Shown here one piece after another: positions 17,373 to 25,803 of a stretch of 41,952 nucleotides of DNA (the stretch's first letter is position 1; every line of letters begins with the position of its first letter). A program made the translations under genes and the position numbers. Source of the DNA: Qipengyuania qiaonensis. Lineage in GTDB: Bacteria; Pseudomonadota; Alphaproteobacteria; Sphingomonadales; Sphingomonadaceae. Under the pieces are notes generated by a model, which made no database searches, had not been told where the DNA came from, and saw nothing but the letters and a program-made list of their open reading frames with translations. The stretch lies in assembly GCF_019711515.1 (NCBI RefSeq), contig NZ_JAIGNO010000018.1, positions 1 to 41,952 of the forward strand, given 5' to 3'.

Positions 17373-18485
17373 ATGCTGCAAAAGAAGGTGCCGCCCCTGC
17401 CCGCCCCCTTGGGTGGCGTCCACATGGCTGACATGACGATTTCACCCAGGCAGTTGACCGGCCGCGCCATCCTCACGGTGCTGGTTGGCTGGCTCTGCCT
17501 TGCAGCACTTTTTGGTGGTCAGAGACTTGGGCTCGTGGAAAGTGGTGAGGCACGTTGGCGCGTCATCGCCGAGGTCATTGTGTACAATGCGCTGTGGGCG
17601 CTCGCATCGCTGATGCTCTTGTGGGTTATCCGCTCACGCCATCTCAATCCGGAACCAGCAGTCCGCTTCTATCTGCTGCAAGTTCCGCTCAGCTTGCTGA
17701 CTGTTCTGATCCTGCTGGCACTGCACGCGTTCAGCATCAGCGCAACCGGTATCGCGCCTGCAACCGACTTCCGTGCCCTGCTTGCCACCGCCGGGCCCTC
17801 TGCGCTCGTGATCTACTGGATGGTGCTCGCTGCCATCATGGTATCCGAGTATCGCGAGGCAGCTCATCATCGCCGACTTGTCCAACAGCAGCTTGAGCGA
17901 AACCTTCTCGATACCCGCTTGGCTATGCTGCGCGCCCAACTCAACCCGCACTTCCTGTTTAACACCCTTAACACGATTTCCGGGCTGATCGACACAGAGC
18001 CCGGGACGGCCCGGCGGCTGATCGTTCGGCTAGGCGAACTTCTTCGATCATCGCTGGCTCCACGCGAAGGCGCTTTCATCACGCTTGCGGATGAATTGCA
18101 GACGCTGCAAGCCTTTCTGGAGATTGAAAGGATTCGGTTTGGCCCCCGTCTGCAGATCGCGATGAACATCGAGCCGGCTTGCCTGCATGCCCGCCTGCCG
18201 GACTTTGTCCTGCAGCCGCTGGTCGAAAACGCATTGCAGCATGGCTTGTCCGGAAAGTCCGGTCCTGGCCGGCTGGAATTGACAGCAGAACGCAGAAGTG
18301 ATCGCCTGCGTCTGACCGTCAGCGATGACGGTGCCGGTTTCAGAAGGGAGGGCCTGATCGAAGGCGTCGGACTTCGGAACACGAGGGAAAGGATCGCAAT
18401 GCTCGGTGATAGTGCGGCATCGATGCGGATTGACGCAGCAGTGGGACAGGGCTGTTCCGTCACGATTGATTTTCCGTGGCAATAG
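17373..18485 (+). CDS. LytS/YehU-type sensor histidine kinase
   Basis: A 370-residue membrane sensor kinase of the His_kinase (PF06580) type. Four hydrophobic segments lie between about residues 30 and 165 (for example AILTVLVGWLCLAALFGG and ALVIYWMVLAAIMV). A short coiled linker leads to the phospho-acceptor His193 in LNPHFLFNTLNTIS. The ATPase domain shows the N box VLQPLVENALQHGL, the G1 box VSDDGAGF and the G2 box GVGLRNTRERI. ATG codons at 17424 and 17433 are possible later starts. The stop overlaps the LytTR regulator by ten bases, so the two form a two-component pair. The signal is unknown. Confidence 0.92.
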   Translation: MLQKKVPPLPAPLGGVHMADMTISPRQLTGRAILTVLVGWLCLAALFGGQRLGLVESGEARWRVIAEVIVYNALWALASLMLLWVIRSRHLNPEPAVRFYLLQVPLSLLTVLILLALHAFSISATGIAPATDFRALLATAGPSALVIYWMVLAAIMVSEYREAAHHRRLVQQQLERNLLDTRLAMLRAQLNPHFLFNTLNTISGLIDTEPGTARRLIVRLGELLRSSLAPREGAFITLADELQTLQAFLEIERIRFGPRLQIAMNIEPACLHARLPDFVLQPLVENALQHGLSGKSGPGRLELTAERRSDRLRLTVSDDGAGFRREGLIEGVGLRNTRERIAMLGDSAASMRIDAAVGQGCSVTIDFPWQ

Positions 18486-19237
18486 TACCGGCAAGGCAAC
18501 GACTTCGCGCCATTATCGCCGATGATGAGCCAGTCGGGCGCGCACTGGTCAGGCAGATGCTCTCGCGCCATCCGGACATTGATATTGCTGCGGAGGCTGA
18601 GGACGGCGAGCGCGCACTTGAGATTGCCTCGGAACTGAGGCCCGATGTCATGTTTCTGGACATTCAGATGCCCGGTAGAGGCGGCATTGCCATAGCAGAA
18701 GCATTAAGGCGCCATCGCCAGTCACCCGCAGTCGTTTTTGCGACCGCCCACGACCGCTTCGCCGCGACTGCTTTCACGCTCGACGCCGTCGACTACCTTC
18801 TCAAGCCATTTGACGAGGAGCGGTTTGACGCAACCCTCGAACGCATACGCCGCCGTCTTGGCTATGGCGCAGGGCACGACTGCTACCGAACCTCGGTTGC
18901 CGTAATTGACCGCCAGATGACATGGCTCTTGCCGACCAGATCGATCGAAACCGTCCGAGCCGCAGGAAACTATGTCGAGGTCTCGACAGCCGAGGGCGCA
19001 CGGCACCTCGTTCGGGAAACACTTGTGCGTCTCGCGGAGCAACTCGGTCCGCCCTTTGTTCGTGTGAGCCGGACGCTCATTATCCGCACAGATCGCATTA
19101 TTGGCCACGCCAGTCTAGGGCGTGGTGATACATGCCTCACGCTGTCGGACAGGTCTAGGGTAACGCTGACGCGTCGCTTCCGTAGAGGGTTTATGAAGCG
19201 GAGTGCCCTGCTTGGAGCCCGTTCATCCCATATTTGA
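18476..19237 (+). CDS. LytTR-family response regulator
   Basis: A 253-residue response regulator. The receiver domain has the acidic pair in IIADDEP, phospho-acceptor Asp62 in VMFLDIQMPG, Thr/Ser in FATAHD and Lys in YLLKPFD. The C-terminal LytTR DNA-binding domain covers about residues 145-245 (SIETVRAAGNYVEVST, VRVSRTLIIRTDRI, RVTLTRRFR). It starts at a GTG inside the end of the kinase gene. LytTR regulators in sphingomonads often control a gene next door; the secreted hydrolase 57 bases downstream is the natural candidate. Confidence 0.93.
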   Translation: MAIVPARQRLRAIIADDEPVGRALVRQMLSRHPDIDIAAEAEDGERALEIASELRPDVMFLDIQMPGRGGIAIAEALRRHRQSPAVVFATAHDRFAATAFTLDAVDYLLKPFDEERFDATLERIRRRLGYGAGHDCYRTSVAVIDRQMTWLLPTRSIETVRAAGNYVEVSTAEGARHLVRETLVRLAEQLGPPFVRVSRTLIIRTDRIIGHASLGRGDTCLTLSDRSRVTLTRRFRRGFMKRSALLGARSSHI

Positions 19238-19294
19238 TCCCTCCCAAACCAATAACATAGACTACGGGCGGCAGTGAGCTGAAGAATATTTGAT

Positions 19295-20704
19295 ATGCTT
19301 ATGTTCATGCTTTCACTATTCGTCGCAGCGGCACAACCCGCTTCCCTCCCCACGTCCACTCCGCCGGAAGACTCACCCAGTATTATGAGCGTATCAACGT
19401 CCGTTCTCGACGGACACTGGGTCGGCGGTATCATCGTCCCAGCCGGTTTGACCATTCCCTTCGAACTCCATATCGATGGAACGGTCGGGCACTTCGCCGC
19501 ACCCGATCAGGGCGCCAGCGACATTCCGATTCGGGTCGCCCTATCCGAGAATAATGTTGTGGTAGAGGTGCCTAGCGCCAACGCGAGGTTCGAGGGTATT
19601 CTATCGAACAACAAGTCCGTTCTAGAGGGCCAGTGGACTCAGGGCGAACGGGCCTTCCCTGCCACTTTCCGCAGAGCGTCTAGCACGACGAATTCTCCCG
19701 GCACTATGAACCGTCCGCAGACGCCAGTACCGCCCTTTCCCTACTCGAACGAAGAATTATCAATTCCCGGCGGAGCTACCGACGTTCGATTGGGCGCGAC
19801 GCTTACTGTTCCTGTATCCCGCAACGAACGACATCCGGCGATTCTGCTCCTTGGTGGTAATGGTCCGCAGGATCGCGACGAGACACATGCGGGCCACAAA
19901 CCAATGGCCGTGATCGCTGACCATCTGTCCAGGGAAGGCTTCGCCGTTCTCCGATTCGACAAACGCGGAGTTGGGGATTCCTCCGGGGACTACTCTGCGC
20001 TCACTGGACCGGATCTTGTTGCAGACGCGATTGCGGCTCTTTCTTATCTCCGGCGACATGAGAAAGTCGCGTCCGATCGTATTTGTATTCTGGGTTTGAG
20101 CGAGGGCGCAACGATCGCTGCCGAGCTTACTAGATCAGGCCAAGTCACATGTGTCATCTTGCTCTCACCGCCAGGCCTTCTACCGATTGACTTGTTCGTG
20201 CAGCAGAAACGCGACGTCGCGGCTGCTGCGGGAATGACGACGGACGAGATCGACCTGCTGGCCTTGGTGGTGCAACAGCAACTCGAGGCCGTGGTGCGGG
20301 GCGCAAGTCGGAGCGAGATCGCTGCCATTGCGCTCGACGCGGGCCTCACGGACGCCGAGGCTAACCGCCTTGCAGAGGAATGGCTCTCTCCAGAAGTTCG
20401 CACATTGCTCGGAAACCATCCCACCGAGGCACTCACTGGCTACGTGGAGCCAGTCCTCATCATTACTGGCGGACTAGATCGACAGGTCGATCCTGATCTC
20501 AATTTGCCCCCGATCCGTCGTGCATTGGAAGGGAACTCGGAAGCGCAGTTCTTGCAATTCGACAATCTCAATCACATCCTGCAGCCAGCTTTGACGGGGA
20601 GTCCCTCGGAGTATGCAGAAGTCGATATCACTATCGACCACCAAGTACTGAACGCAATGGTCGATTTTCTTGAGTCGACTCTTGGTCCAGCCGACGCTGA
20701 ATGA
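19295..20704 (+). CDS. Secreted alpha/beta hydrolase (S9/BAAT-like)
   Basis: A 469-residue exported hydrolase. A short signal peptide (MLMFMLSLFVAAAQPA) is followed by a 120-residue beta-rich N-terminal domain (LDGHWVGGI ... LEGQWTQGERAFPATFRRA) and an alpha/beta-hydrolase domain. The catalytic triad is readable: Ser269 in the nucleophile elbow GLSEGA, Asp395 in ITGGLDRQVDP, His427 in NLNHILQP. The oxyanion region is LLLGGNGPQDRDET, and FAVLRFDKRGVGDSSG is typical. It probably acts in the periplasm as an esterase or peptidase; the substrate is unknown. It follows the LytTR regulator in the same direction and may be its target. Confidence 0.87.
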   Translation: MLMFMLSLFVAAAQPASLPTSTPPEDSPSIMSVSTSVLDGHWVGGIIVPAGLTIPFELHIDGTVGHFAAPDQGASDIPIRVALSENNVVVEVPSANARFEGILSNNKSVLEGQWTQGERAFPATFRRASSTTNSPGTMNRPQTPVPPFPYSNEELSIPGGATDVRLGATLTVPVSRNERHPAILLLGGNGPQDRDETHAGHKPMAVIADHLSREGFAVLRFDKRGVGDSSGDYSALTGPDLVADAIAALSYLRRHEKVASDRICILGLSEGATIAAELTRSGQVTCVILLSPPGLLPIDLFVQQKRDVAAAAGMTTDEIDLLALVVQQQLEAVVRGASRSEIAAIALDAGLTDAEANRLAEEWLSPEVRTLLGNHPTEALTGYVEPVLIITGGLDRQVDPDLNLPPIRRALEGNSEAQFLQFDNLNHILQPALTGSPSEYAEVDITIDHQVLNAMVDFLESTLGPADAE

Positions 20705-20973
20705 TCGCCAAGGGAGCATTCAAGGTGGAAGGAGAGTTTGATTGCGTCTCTCATCGGAGTCAGCCAAGGCAACGTACAGATATCAGGTACGTTCCAATCT
20801 AGTGAATGAAAATAGGTTTTACAGCAGTGCATGCTGTTGGACTTAGGTTAATCGATTCAACGTGGATGTAGTCGCATGCTGCTTGGGGGTATTTATTATA
20901 AATCCTCTCAGATGATCGCTCCGGTTCTATTGAAGGACGATTCATCACAAACTTAGACCAAGGATTTTACTTC

Positions 20974-21441
20974 ATGTCCGCTCCTGTCACTCACGGAACC
21001 GTTGTGGTCGAACGAGAGTTCGCTACTTCATCATCACGCCTGTTTGATCTGTTTGCGAAGGCATCTGAACGGGAGAAATGGGGTGCGCCCAATGAGGGCG
21101 CTGCTTACATTATAGAGAAGGACGATTTTCGGGAGGGTGGAAATGGTCTGGTTCGCTGCGGCAACGCCGCTGATCCGCGAATTACCGTCCAGACTCATTA
21201 TCACCGGATCAGCAATGGGCGGTTGTTGGTTTTTACCGAGCACATTAGAAATGACGGTGATCCACTTGCGGTCAATGTCACGACAGCGGAGTTTGTTTCT
21301 CACGACGCCGGGTGCCGGCTTCGTACCACAATTCAGATTGCTTCGTTCATTGGCGAAGAGATGATCTCTAACACGCGGATGGGGCATGAGGGCTCAATGG
21401 ATGGTCTGGAGAGATATCTAGCGAGAACGGCGGAAATCTGA
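20974..21441 (+). CDS. START-like SRPBCC (AHSA1-type) protein
   Basis: A 155-residue protein with the helix-grip START-like fold of the AHSA1 family: TVVVEREFATSSSRLFDLFAKASEREKWGAP at the start broken into typical pieces, DFREGGNG, and a C-terminal helix GHEGSMDGLERYLART. Such proteins bind hydrophobic ligands; in sphingomonads many are uncharacterized. It is a stand-alone gene with 270 bases of A+T-richer DNA before it and the DoxX gene 115 bases after it. The ligand and pathway are unknown. Confidence 0.8.
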   Translation: MSAPVTHGTVVVEREFATSSSRLFDLFAKASEREKWGAPNEGAAYIIEKDDFREGGNGLVRCGNAADPRITVQTHYHRISNGRLLVFTEHIRNDGDPLAVNVTTAEFVSHDAGCRLRTTIQIASFIGEEMISNTRMGHEGSMDGLERYLARTAEI

Positions 21442-21555
21442 TTACCCGTCCTACTGTATCTGCGACTGCGGCGCTGCCCTCTACAAGTGCCACGATCCGA
21501 GACGGAGACGTCAGAAGGTCAAAGAGCGAACGTCAATATTGATCCGAGATGAATC

Positions 21556-21987
21556 ATGATTATGAAGAAGCTTTTTCGGCTTTCGCGTTTCGAAGATTTG
21601 GCATTACTTATACTTCGCGTCAGCACAGGCGGCTTTCTTCTTTATCAATGTCATGATAATGTATTAAATCCCGATCGCATGACAGAGTTTGCAAAGTTCA
21701 TGGAACAGTTTGGCTTCTGGCAGCCAAGCATTCTCGCACCTTTTGCAATCTTCTGGCAGATGGCTGCAGGTTTCGGATTTATTGCTGGTTTCTACGTTCG
21801 TGCATTGGGGCTGGTCACAGCGCTTCAGTTCACCGTCGCGGTTGTGATGGTGCATCTCAACGACCCTGCAAATATCCTTTGGAGCGCAGCCGTCCTGATC
21901 GTCATAGGCCTTTATCTAGCGACACGCGGGTCAGGGCGGTTCGGTTTTGACTATCGATTAGAGCGAAAGTTGGCGCCTTCCAGTTAA
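21556..21987 (+). CDS. DoxX-family inner-membrane protein
   Basis: A 143-residue membrane protein with about four hydrophobic helices. The segment LALLILRVSTGGFLLYQ, the loop EFAKFMEQFGF, IFWQMAAGFGFIAGFYVRALGL and VTALQFTVAVVMVHL are characteristic of DoxX/TQO small-subunit-like proteins. Many such proteins work with redox partners or thiol stress systems, but no partner is obvious here beyond the START-like gene upstream. The ATG at 21556 has only a weak GAG upstream; ATG 21562 is an alternative. Confidence 0.85.
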   Translation: MIMKKLFRLSRFEDLALLILRVSTGGFLLYQCHDNVLNPDRMTEFAKFMEQFGFWQPSILAPFAIFWQMAAGFGFIAGFYVRALGLVTALQFTVAVVMVHLNDPANILWSAAVLIVIGLYLATRGSGRFGFDYRLERKLAPSS

Positions 21988-22332
21988 CTGGTCCTTCGGA
22001 TGCCAACCATCGGAAATTAGTCTGAAAAAGGCGCCTACGCGAGTGGCAGCGAGAGGTTCGGGCGCATCCGTGGATGCGTCATTGGATTAGCGCGATACTG
22101 TTCAACAGACTTGGTACAGGCCATCGGGTAGAACGGACATAACTTAGCATGACGAGGAGAAGCAGGCTCGGGGCTGCTTTCTGAAAGCACTCCATTTCCG
22201 TTCGCTTCGCTCAGCCAGGTCGAGTGCTCGGGAGAGATTTGCGGTGCGCCCGGCGAACGTGCTTATGGTTTCGACAAATGGCTTCCTGCCGAATGCGATT
22301 CCTCAGCCGTGCAGGTTTTGAGATCGAAGAAG
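21988..22332. other. Intergenic region without a recognised gene
   Basis: About 345 bases between the ends of the DoxX and LysR genes. A short inverted repeat GGCGCATCCGTGGATGCGTC lies near 22061-22080 (GCATCC-GT-GGATGC), perhaps a terminator for one of the converging genes, though without a T run. No coding or RNA gene seen. Confidence 0.5.
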
Positions 22333-23238
22333 TTAGTCGGCCAGCTTCTCGACCAGAAAATCAACGAAGGCCCGGGTCTTTAAAGGTAGATGCAGCGTGG
22401 CTGGAAATGCAACATGAATGTGGCTCTCGGCAACCGTCCACTCCTCAAGCACCCTCACCAGGTGCCCTGCGGCAAGGTCGTCGGCCACTAGGAATTCGGC
22501 CAGAAGCGCGATCCCGCACCCCTCCACAGCGGCGATCCGCAAAGCTTCCGCATTATCGGCGGTGATGAGCGGACTGACCGTTACTTCCCTGATTTCCTCT
22601 CCGCGTGACAAGCGCCACCGCTTACCGTCGACGAGCGGGCTGAAGTGCAGACAATCGTGCTCGACCAAATTGGCGAGATCGCGCGGCGTTCCTCTTCGTG
22701 CTAGGTATGAAGGCGCGGCACACAGGTAGCGTGGATTGGCAGTGAGCCGGCGGACGACAAAGTCGCCGGTGAAGCGATCGCCGATCCGCACGGCGACGTC
22801 CAAGCGACGGTCGACGAGATCGGCGTAATTGTCATCGAATAAGAGTTGAAGTGACAAGCGTGGGTGTCGCGCGAGAAACTCGGGCAGTAAAGGCGCGATG
22901 CGCTTCTGCCCGTAAACATTTGGCAGCGCGATCTTAAGCGTTCCGCGAGGTTCGACCGTGTCAGCCATTGCCGCCGCGTCAGCTTCGTCTGCACGTTCGA
23001 TGATCTCCCGGCATCGTTCGAGATACTGCTCGCCCGCTTCTGTCAGCGTCACTTGACGCGTCGTACGCTGAAACAAGCGACAACCAAGTCGCATCTCGAG
23101 CGCAGCAATCCGGCGACTCAAGGTCGAAGGCGCAAGACCGAGATCCTGCCCCGCCTCGCTGAAGTTCAATCGCGTGGCTACGGCAACAAATCCTACCATC
23201 GCAGACCAGCGACCTCCAGAATCGGACTTCCGCGTCAT
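22333..23238 (-). CDS. LysR-family regulator of the SDR/CMD operon
   Basis: A 301-residue LysR-type regulator. The winged helix-turn-helix is standard (FVAVATRLNFSEAGQDLGLAPSTLSRRIAALEMRL split as usual, then RLFQRTTRQVTLTEAG), followed by a two-lobed effector domain (GTLKIALPNVYGQKRIAPLLPEFL, VDRRLDVAVRIG, PRYLCAAPSYL, VEGCGIALLAEFL). It belongs to the subgroup that often controls adjacent short-chain dehydrogenases. It diverges from the SDR gene at 23336. The palindrome TTGC-N7-GCAA lies two bases before its start codon and is a good binding site for autoregulation and control of the divergent operon. Confidence 0.93.
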   Translation of the reverse strand: MTRKSDSGGRWSAMVGFVAVATRLNFSEAGQDLGLAPSTLSRRIAALEMRLGCRLFQRTTRQVTLTEAGEQYLERCREIIERADEADAAAMADTVEPRGTLKIALPNVYGQKRIAPLLPEFLARHPRLSLQLLFDDNYADLVDRRLDVAVRIGDRFTGDFVVRRLTANPRYLCAAPSYLARRGTPRDLANLVEHDCLHFSPLVDGKRWRLSRGEEIREVTVSPLITADNAEALRIAAVEGCGIALLAEFLVADDLAAGHLVRVLEEWTVAESHIHVAFPATLHLPLKTRAFVDFLVEKLAD

Positions 23239-23240
23239 TA

Positions 23241-23255
23241 TTGCATCTTACGCAA
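23241..23255. promoter_or_regulatory. LysR-type box (TTGC-N7-GCAA)
   Basis: TTGCATCTTACGCAA has the T-N11-A core with 4-base symmetrical arms expected for a LysR recognition site. It lies between the divergent LysR and SDR genes, directly before the LysR start codon. Confidence 0.65.
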
Positions 23256-23335
23256 AAGAATTGTGCTGAAAAACTTCATCTGTGCCTGACCTGAACTGGT
23301 ATGTAGTGATTTGTCAAACTTCATATGAGGATCAA

Positions 23336-24202
23336 ATGACCGACGTTTCTCGACGTAACGCATTGGGGGCCGGTCTCGTCGGTATGGCCGCAGTTGCCGT
23401 CCCGCGTGGTGCCGCCAAGGCGCAGTCTTCCAATCAACCCCAAGGCCGCTTCGCCAGTAAGTCGGTCATCATCACCGGTGCGACCTCGGGCATAGGCAGG
23501 GCGTCCGCCGAGGCATTTGCTCGCGAGGGCGCCAAGGTCGCATTCTGTGGTCGTCGGCAGGAACTCGGCCGCGAGGTCGAAGCCGGACTTCGGCGGTTGG
23601 GTGCGCCCGATGCCTATTACGTGCCTGCCGACGTGCGCGAGCCCGATCAGGTGCGCCGCTTCGTCGATGGCACCGCCGAGCGCTTCGGCGGGATCGAGAT
23701 CGCGCTCAACAATGCCGGCATCAATTGGTTCAAGCCGCTGCACGAGATCTCGCTCGAAGACTGGACCGACATGCAGGACACCAATTTCCGCGGCGTGTTC
23801 CTCGCGATGAAGCATCAGATCCCGCACATGCTGCGGGGCGGCGGCGGACGCATCGTGGTGACCGCCTCGATGCACGACCGCGCGACCCGTCCCGGCGGAG
23901 CGGCCTATGCCTCCTCCAAGCGCGCCGTGCTGAGCCTCGTCCAGGCCGCCGCGATGGATTACGGCGAACAGAACATCAGGGTGAATGCGGTCAGCCCTGG
24001 CATTATCGACACGCGGCTTTACCGGGCGGGCGCGGACACGCCGCAGAGGCGGGCCGATGCCGCAGCGAGCGTCGACGGTCTCAAGAGGGTAGGCACGCCC
24101 GAGGAGATGGCCGGAGCGATCCTGTTCCTCGCATCCGATCAATGCACCTATCTCACCGGTGCGACGCTGCTTGCCGATGGCGGCCTGATGGCGGGCATAT
24201 GA
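23336..24202 (+). CDS. Tat-type exported short-chain dehydrogenase
   Basis: A 288-residue classical short-chain dehydrogenase preceded by a twin-arginine signal (SRRNALGAGLVGMAAVAVP, possible cleavage after AKA). The Rossmann motif GATSGIG, the NNAGI segment, the catalytic Ser in VVTASMHD and the Tyr/Lys pair in YASSKRA are all present, as is the C-terminal YLTGATLLADGG. The ATG at 23336 is chosen because GAGG precedes it and the signal follows. SDRs need NAD(P), so a Tat protein must be exported folded with its cofactor, as known for glucose-fructose oxidoreductase. The stop overlaps the next start by four bases (ATGA). Substrate unknown. Confidence 0.88.
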   Translation: MTDVSRRNALGAGLVGMAAVAVPRGAAKAQSSNQPQGRFASKSVIITGATSGIGRASAEAFAREGAKVAFCGRRQELGREVEAGLRRLGAPDAYYVPADVREPDQVRRFVDGTAERFGGIEIALNNAGINWFKPLHEISLEDWTDMQDTNFRGVFLAMKHQIPHMLRGGGGRIVVTASMHDRATRPGGAAYASSKRAVLSLVQAAAMDYGEQNIRVNAVSPGIIDTRLYRAGADTPQRRADAAASVDGLKRVGTPEEMAGAILFLASDQCTYLTGATLLADGGLMAGI

Positions 24203-25803
24203 CGATGGACACGGAGCAAAACGGCATCGCGCGCCGCGCCGTGCTGGCGGCGGGCGCCGCGGCGGGTACCCTGCCGTTCGCCGTGCGCGCGCAGGAGACC
24301 GGAATGACCATGACGGCAAGCGGCTCCGGGCTCGATCCGCAAAGCCGTGCGACGCTCGCGCGCCTCGATCCCGATCTCCCCGCCCGGTTCGAGGCGGCGG
24401 TCGCCGCGGGAACTGGCGACCTCGATGACCGGTCGCGCGCGCTCGTAGGGCTCGCCGCGCTCGCGGCACGGGGCGGCGAAGCGACTTCGTTCGAGGCGCG
24501 TGTACGAGGTGCGCTCGCCGCCGGCGTCACCACGAGCCAGATCGTCGAGATCGGCTATCTCGTGGCGGTCTATGCCGGTTTCCCGGCGGCGCAGGAAGCG
24601 CTGCAGCGAAGCAAATCGGTGTTCGGAGCGACCAACGCAGCCCACCGACCCACCTCCGGGCGGCCCGAAGGCAACGACCGCGCTCTGGGTCTCGCGAACC
24701 TCCGGCAGACCGGCGGCGAGGAGGCGGCACGCCAATGGGCCGCCTCGTCCTCGGAAGTCGCGCCGCTCACGGTCTCGTTCGCGCATGGAGAGATTCTCAA
24801 CCGGCCCGCGCTAAATTTGCGGGACCGCCAGATCGCCACGCTCGCCATGCTAACCGCGCTTGGCGGTCAGGACGATGCGCTTACCTATCACGTCGCGGCC
24901 TCTCGGCGGGCGGGTTGGTCGCGTGAAGCGCTCGTCGAGGCGATGGCCGAGACCGCCCATTGGGTCGGGGTCACGCCGCTCTTGGGCGCTGTCGAGCCCG
25001 CGCTGGCGGGTCTCGCGCGTCCCGTCGAGCGTGTGCCCGAACGGGCCGTGCCGCGCAGCGAGGACGCGGTAGCCGCACCGAGCGATGCCGAGCGGCTCGA
25101 GAAAGGTCAGCAGGCGCTCGACGAGATCAGCCAGTCCTCGGGTCAGGCGGTCGTCTCGAGTTTCGACGACATCGCGCCCGACCTCGGACACTACATTCTC
25201 GAGTTCGCCTATGGCGACGTGTTCTCGCGCCCGGGGCTCGATTTCAAGTTGCGCGAACTGACGACCGTCGCGGCACTCGCGGCGACCGGGCGCACAGTCG
25301 ATGCCGTCCCGCTCAACGTCCATGTAAACGCCGCGCTCAATGTGGGCGCCTCGCCGCGCGAGGTCGTCGAAGCATTGCTGCACATGCTCCCATACGTAGG
25401 GTTTCCGCGCGTCCAAAAGGCGATGGCGGCTGCGGAGGCGGTCTTTGCAGAGCGGGAGCTGGAACTTCTACCCGCCCGCAACCCGGACACTCCCGCATTG
25501 ACGATCATCGGTACACTTCAGGCCAAACCGGGTCTGGGCGGTGAACTGCGCGAGGCATTGGAACCCGTCGTCGCGGCGAGCCGGCAGGAGCCGGGCTGCA
25601 TCAACTACGATCTGCATGTCGATGCCGGAAATCCCGACCGGTTTATGCTGTACGAGAACTGGGCCGACCAGGCAGCGCTCGACCGCCATTTCGAGCAGCT
25701 GCACTCGAAGGCCCTGGCGGCGCGGTTCGACGAATTGTTGGCCGAACCGCTCAAGATGGACTGCCTCACGGAGATTTCGGACTGGATAGGACGACGGTCG
25801 TGA
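24199..25803 (+). CDS. Tat-type fusion of three carboxymuconolactone-decarboxylase-like units and an ABM monooxygenase domain
   Basis: A 534-residue multidomain protein. An ARRAVLAAGAAAGTLPFAVRAQ Tat-like signal is followed by three CMD/AhpD-like helical units (about residues 45-145, 155-275 and 300-410; note LNLRDRQIATLAMLTALGG and FKLRELTTVAALAATG, and repeated GWSREALVEAMAE / GASPREVVEALLH). The last 110 residues are an antibiotic-biosynthesis-monooxygenase-type ferredoxin fold (ALTIIGTLQAKPG, QEPGCINYDLHVD, FMLYENW). The CxxC of AhpD is absent, so a peroxidase role is unlikely; decarboxylase, isomerase or cofactor-free oxygenase chemistry is possible. It overlaps the SDR stop and the next gene by four bases each. 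I do not know a described protein with this exact layout. Confidence 0.82.
   Translation: MTMDTEQNGIARRAVLAAGAAAGTLPFAVRAQETGMTMTASGSGLDPQSRATLARLDPDLPARFEAAVAAGTGDLDDRSRALVGLAALAARGGEATSFEARVRGALAAGVTTSQIVEIGYLVAVYAGFPAAQEALQRSKSVFGATNAAHRPTSGRPEGNDRALGLANLRQTGGEEAARQWAASSSEVAPLTVSFAHGEILNRPALNLRDRQIATLAMLTALGGQDDALTYHVAASRRAGWSREALVEAMAETAHWVGVTPLLGAVEPALAGLARPVERVPERAVPRSEDAVAAPSDAERLEKGQQALDEISQSSGQAVVSSFDDIAPDLGHYILEFAYGDVFSRPGLDFKLRELTTVAALAATGRTVDAVPLNVHVNAALNVGASPREVVEALLHMLPYVGFPRVQKAMAAAEAVFAERELELLPARNPDTPALTIIGTLQAKPGLGGELREALEPVVAASRQEPGCINYDLHVDAGNPDRFMLYENWADQAALDRHFEQLHSKALAARFDELLAEPLKMDCLTEISDWIGRRS

Noticed and set aside
23336..24202. SDR as an ordinary cytosolic FabG
   Set aside because: The twin-arginine signal before the Rossmann domain, and the export signals on both downstream partners, argue against a cytosolic FabG role.
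23321..24469. 382-codon minus-strand frame opposite the SDR
   Set aside because: Arg-rich shadow; the SDR has a full set of catalytic motifs and a ribosome binding site.
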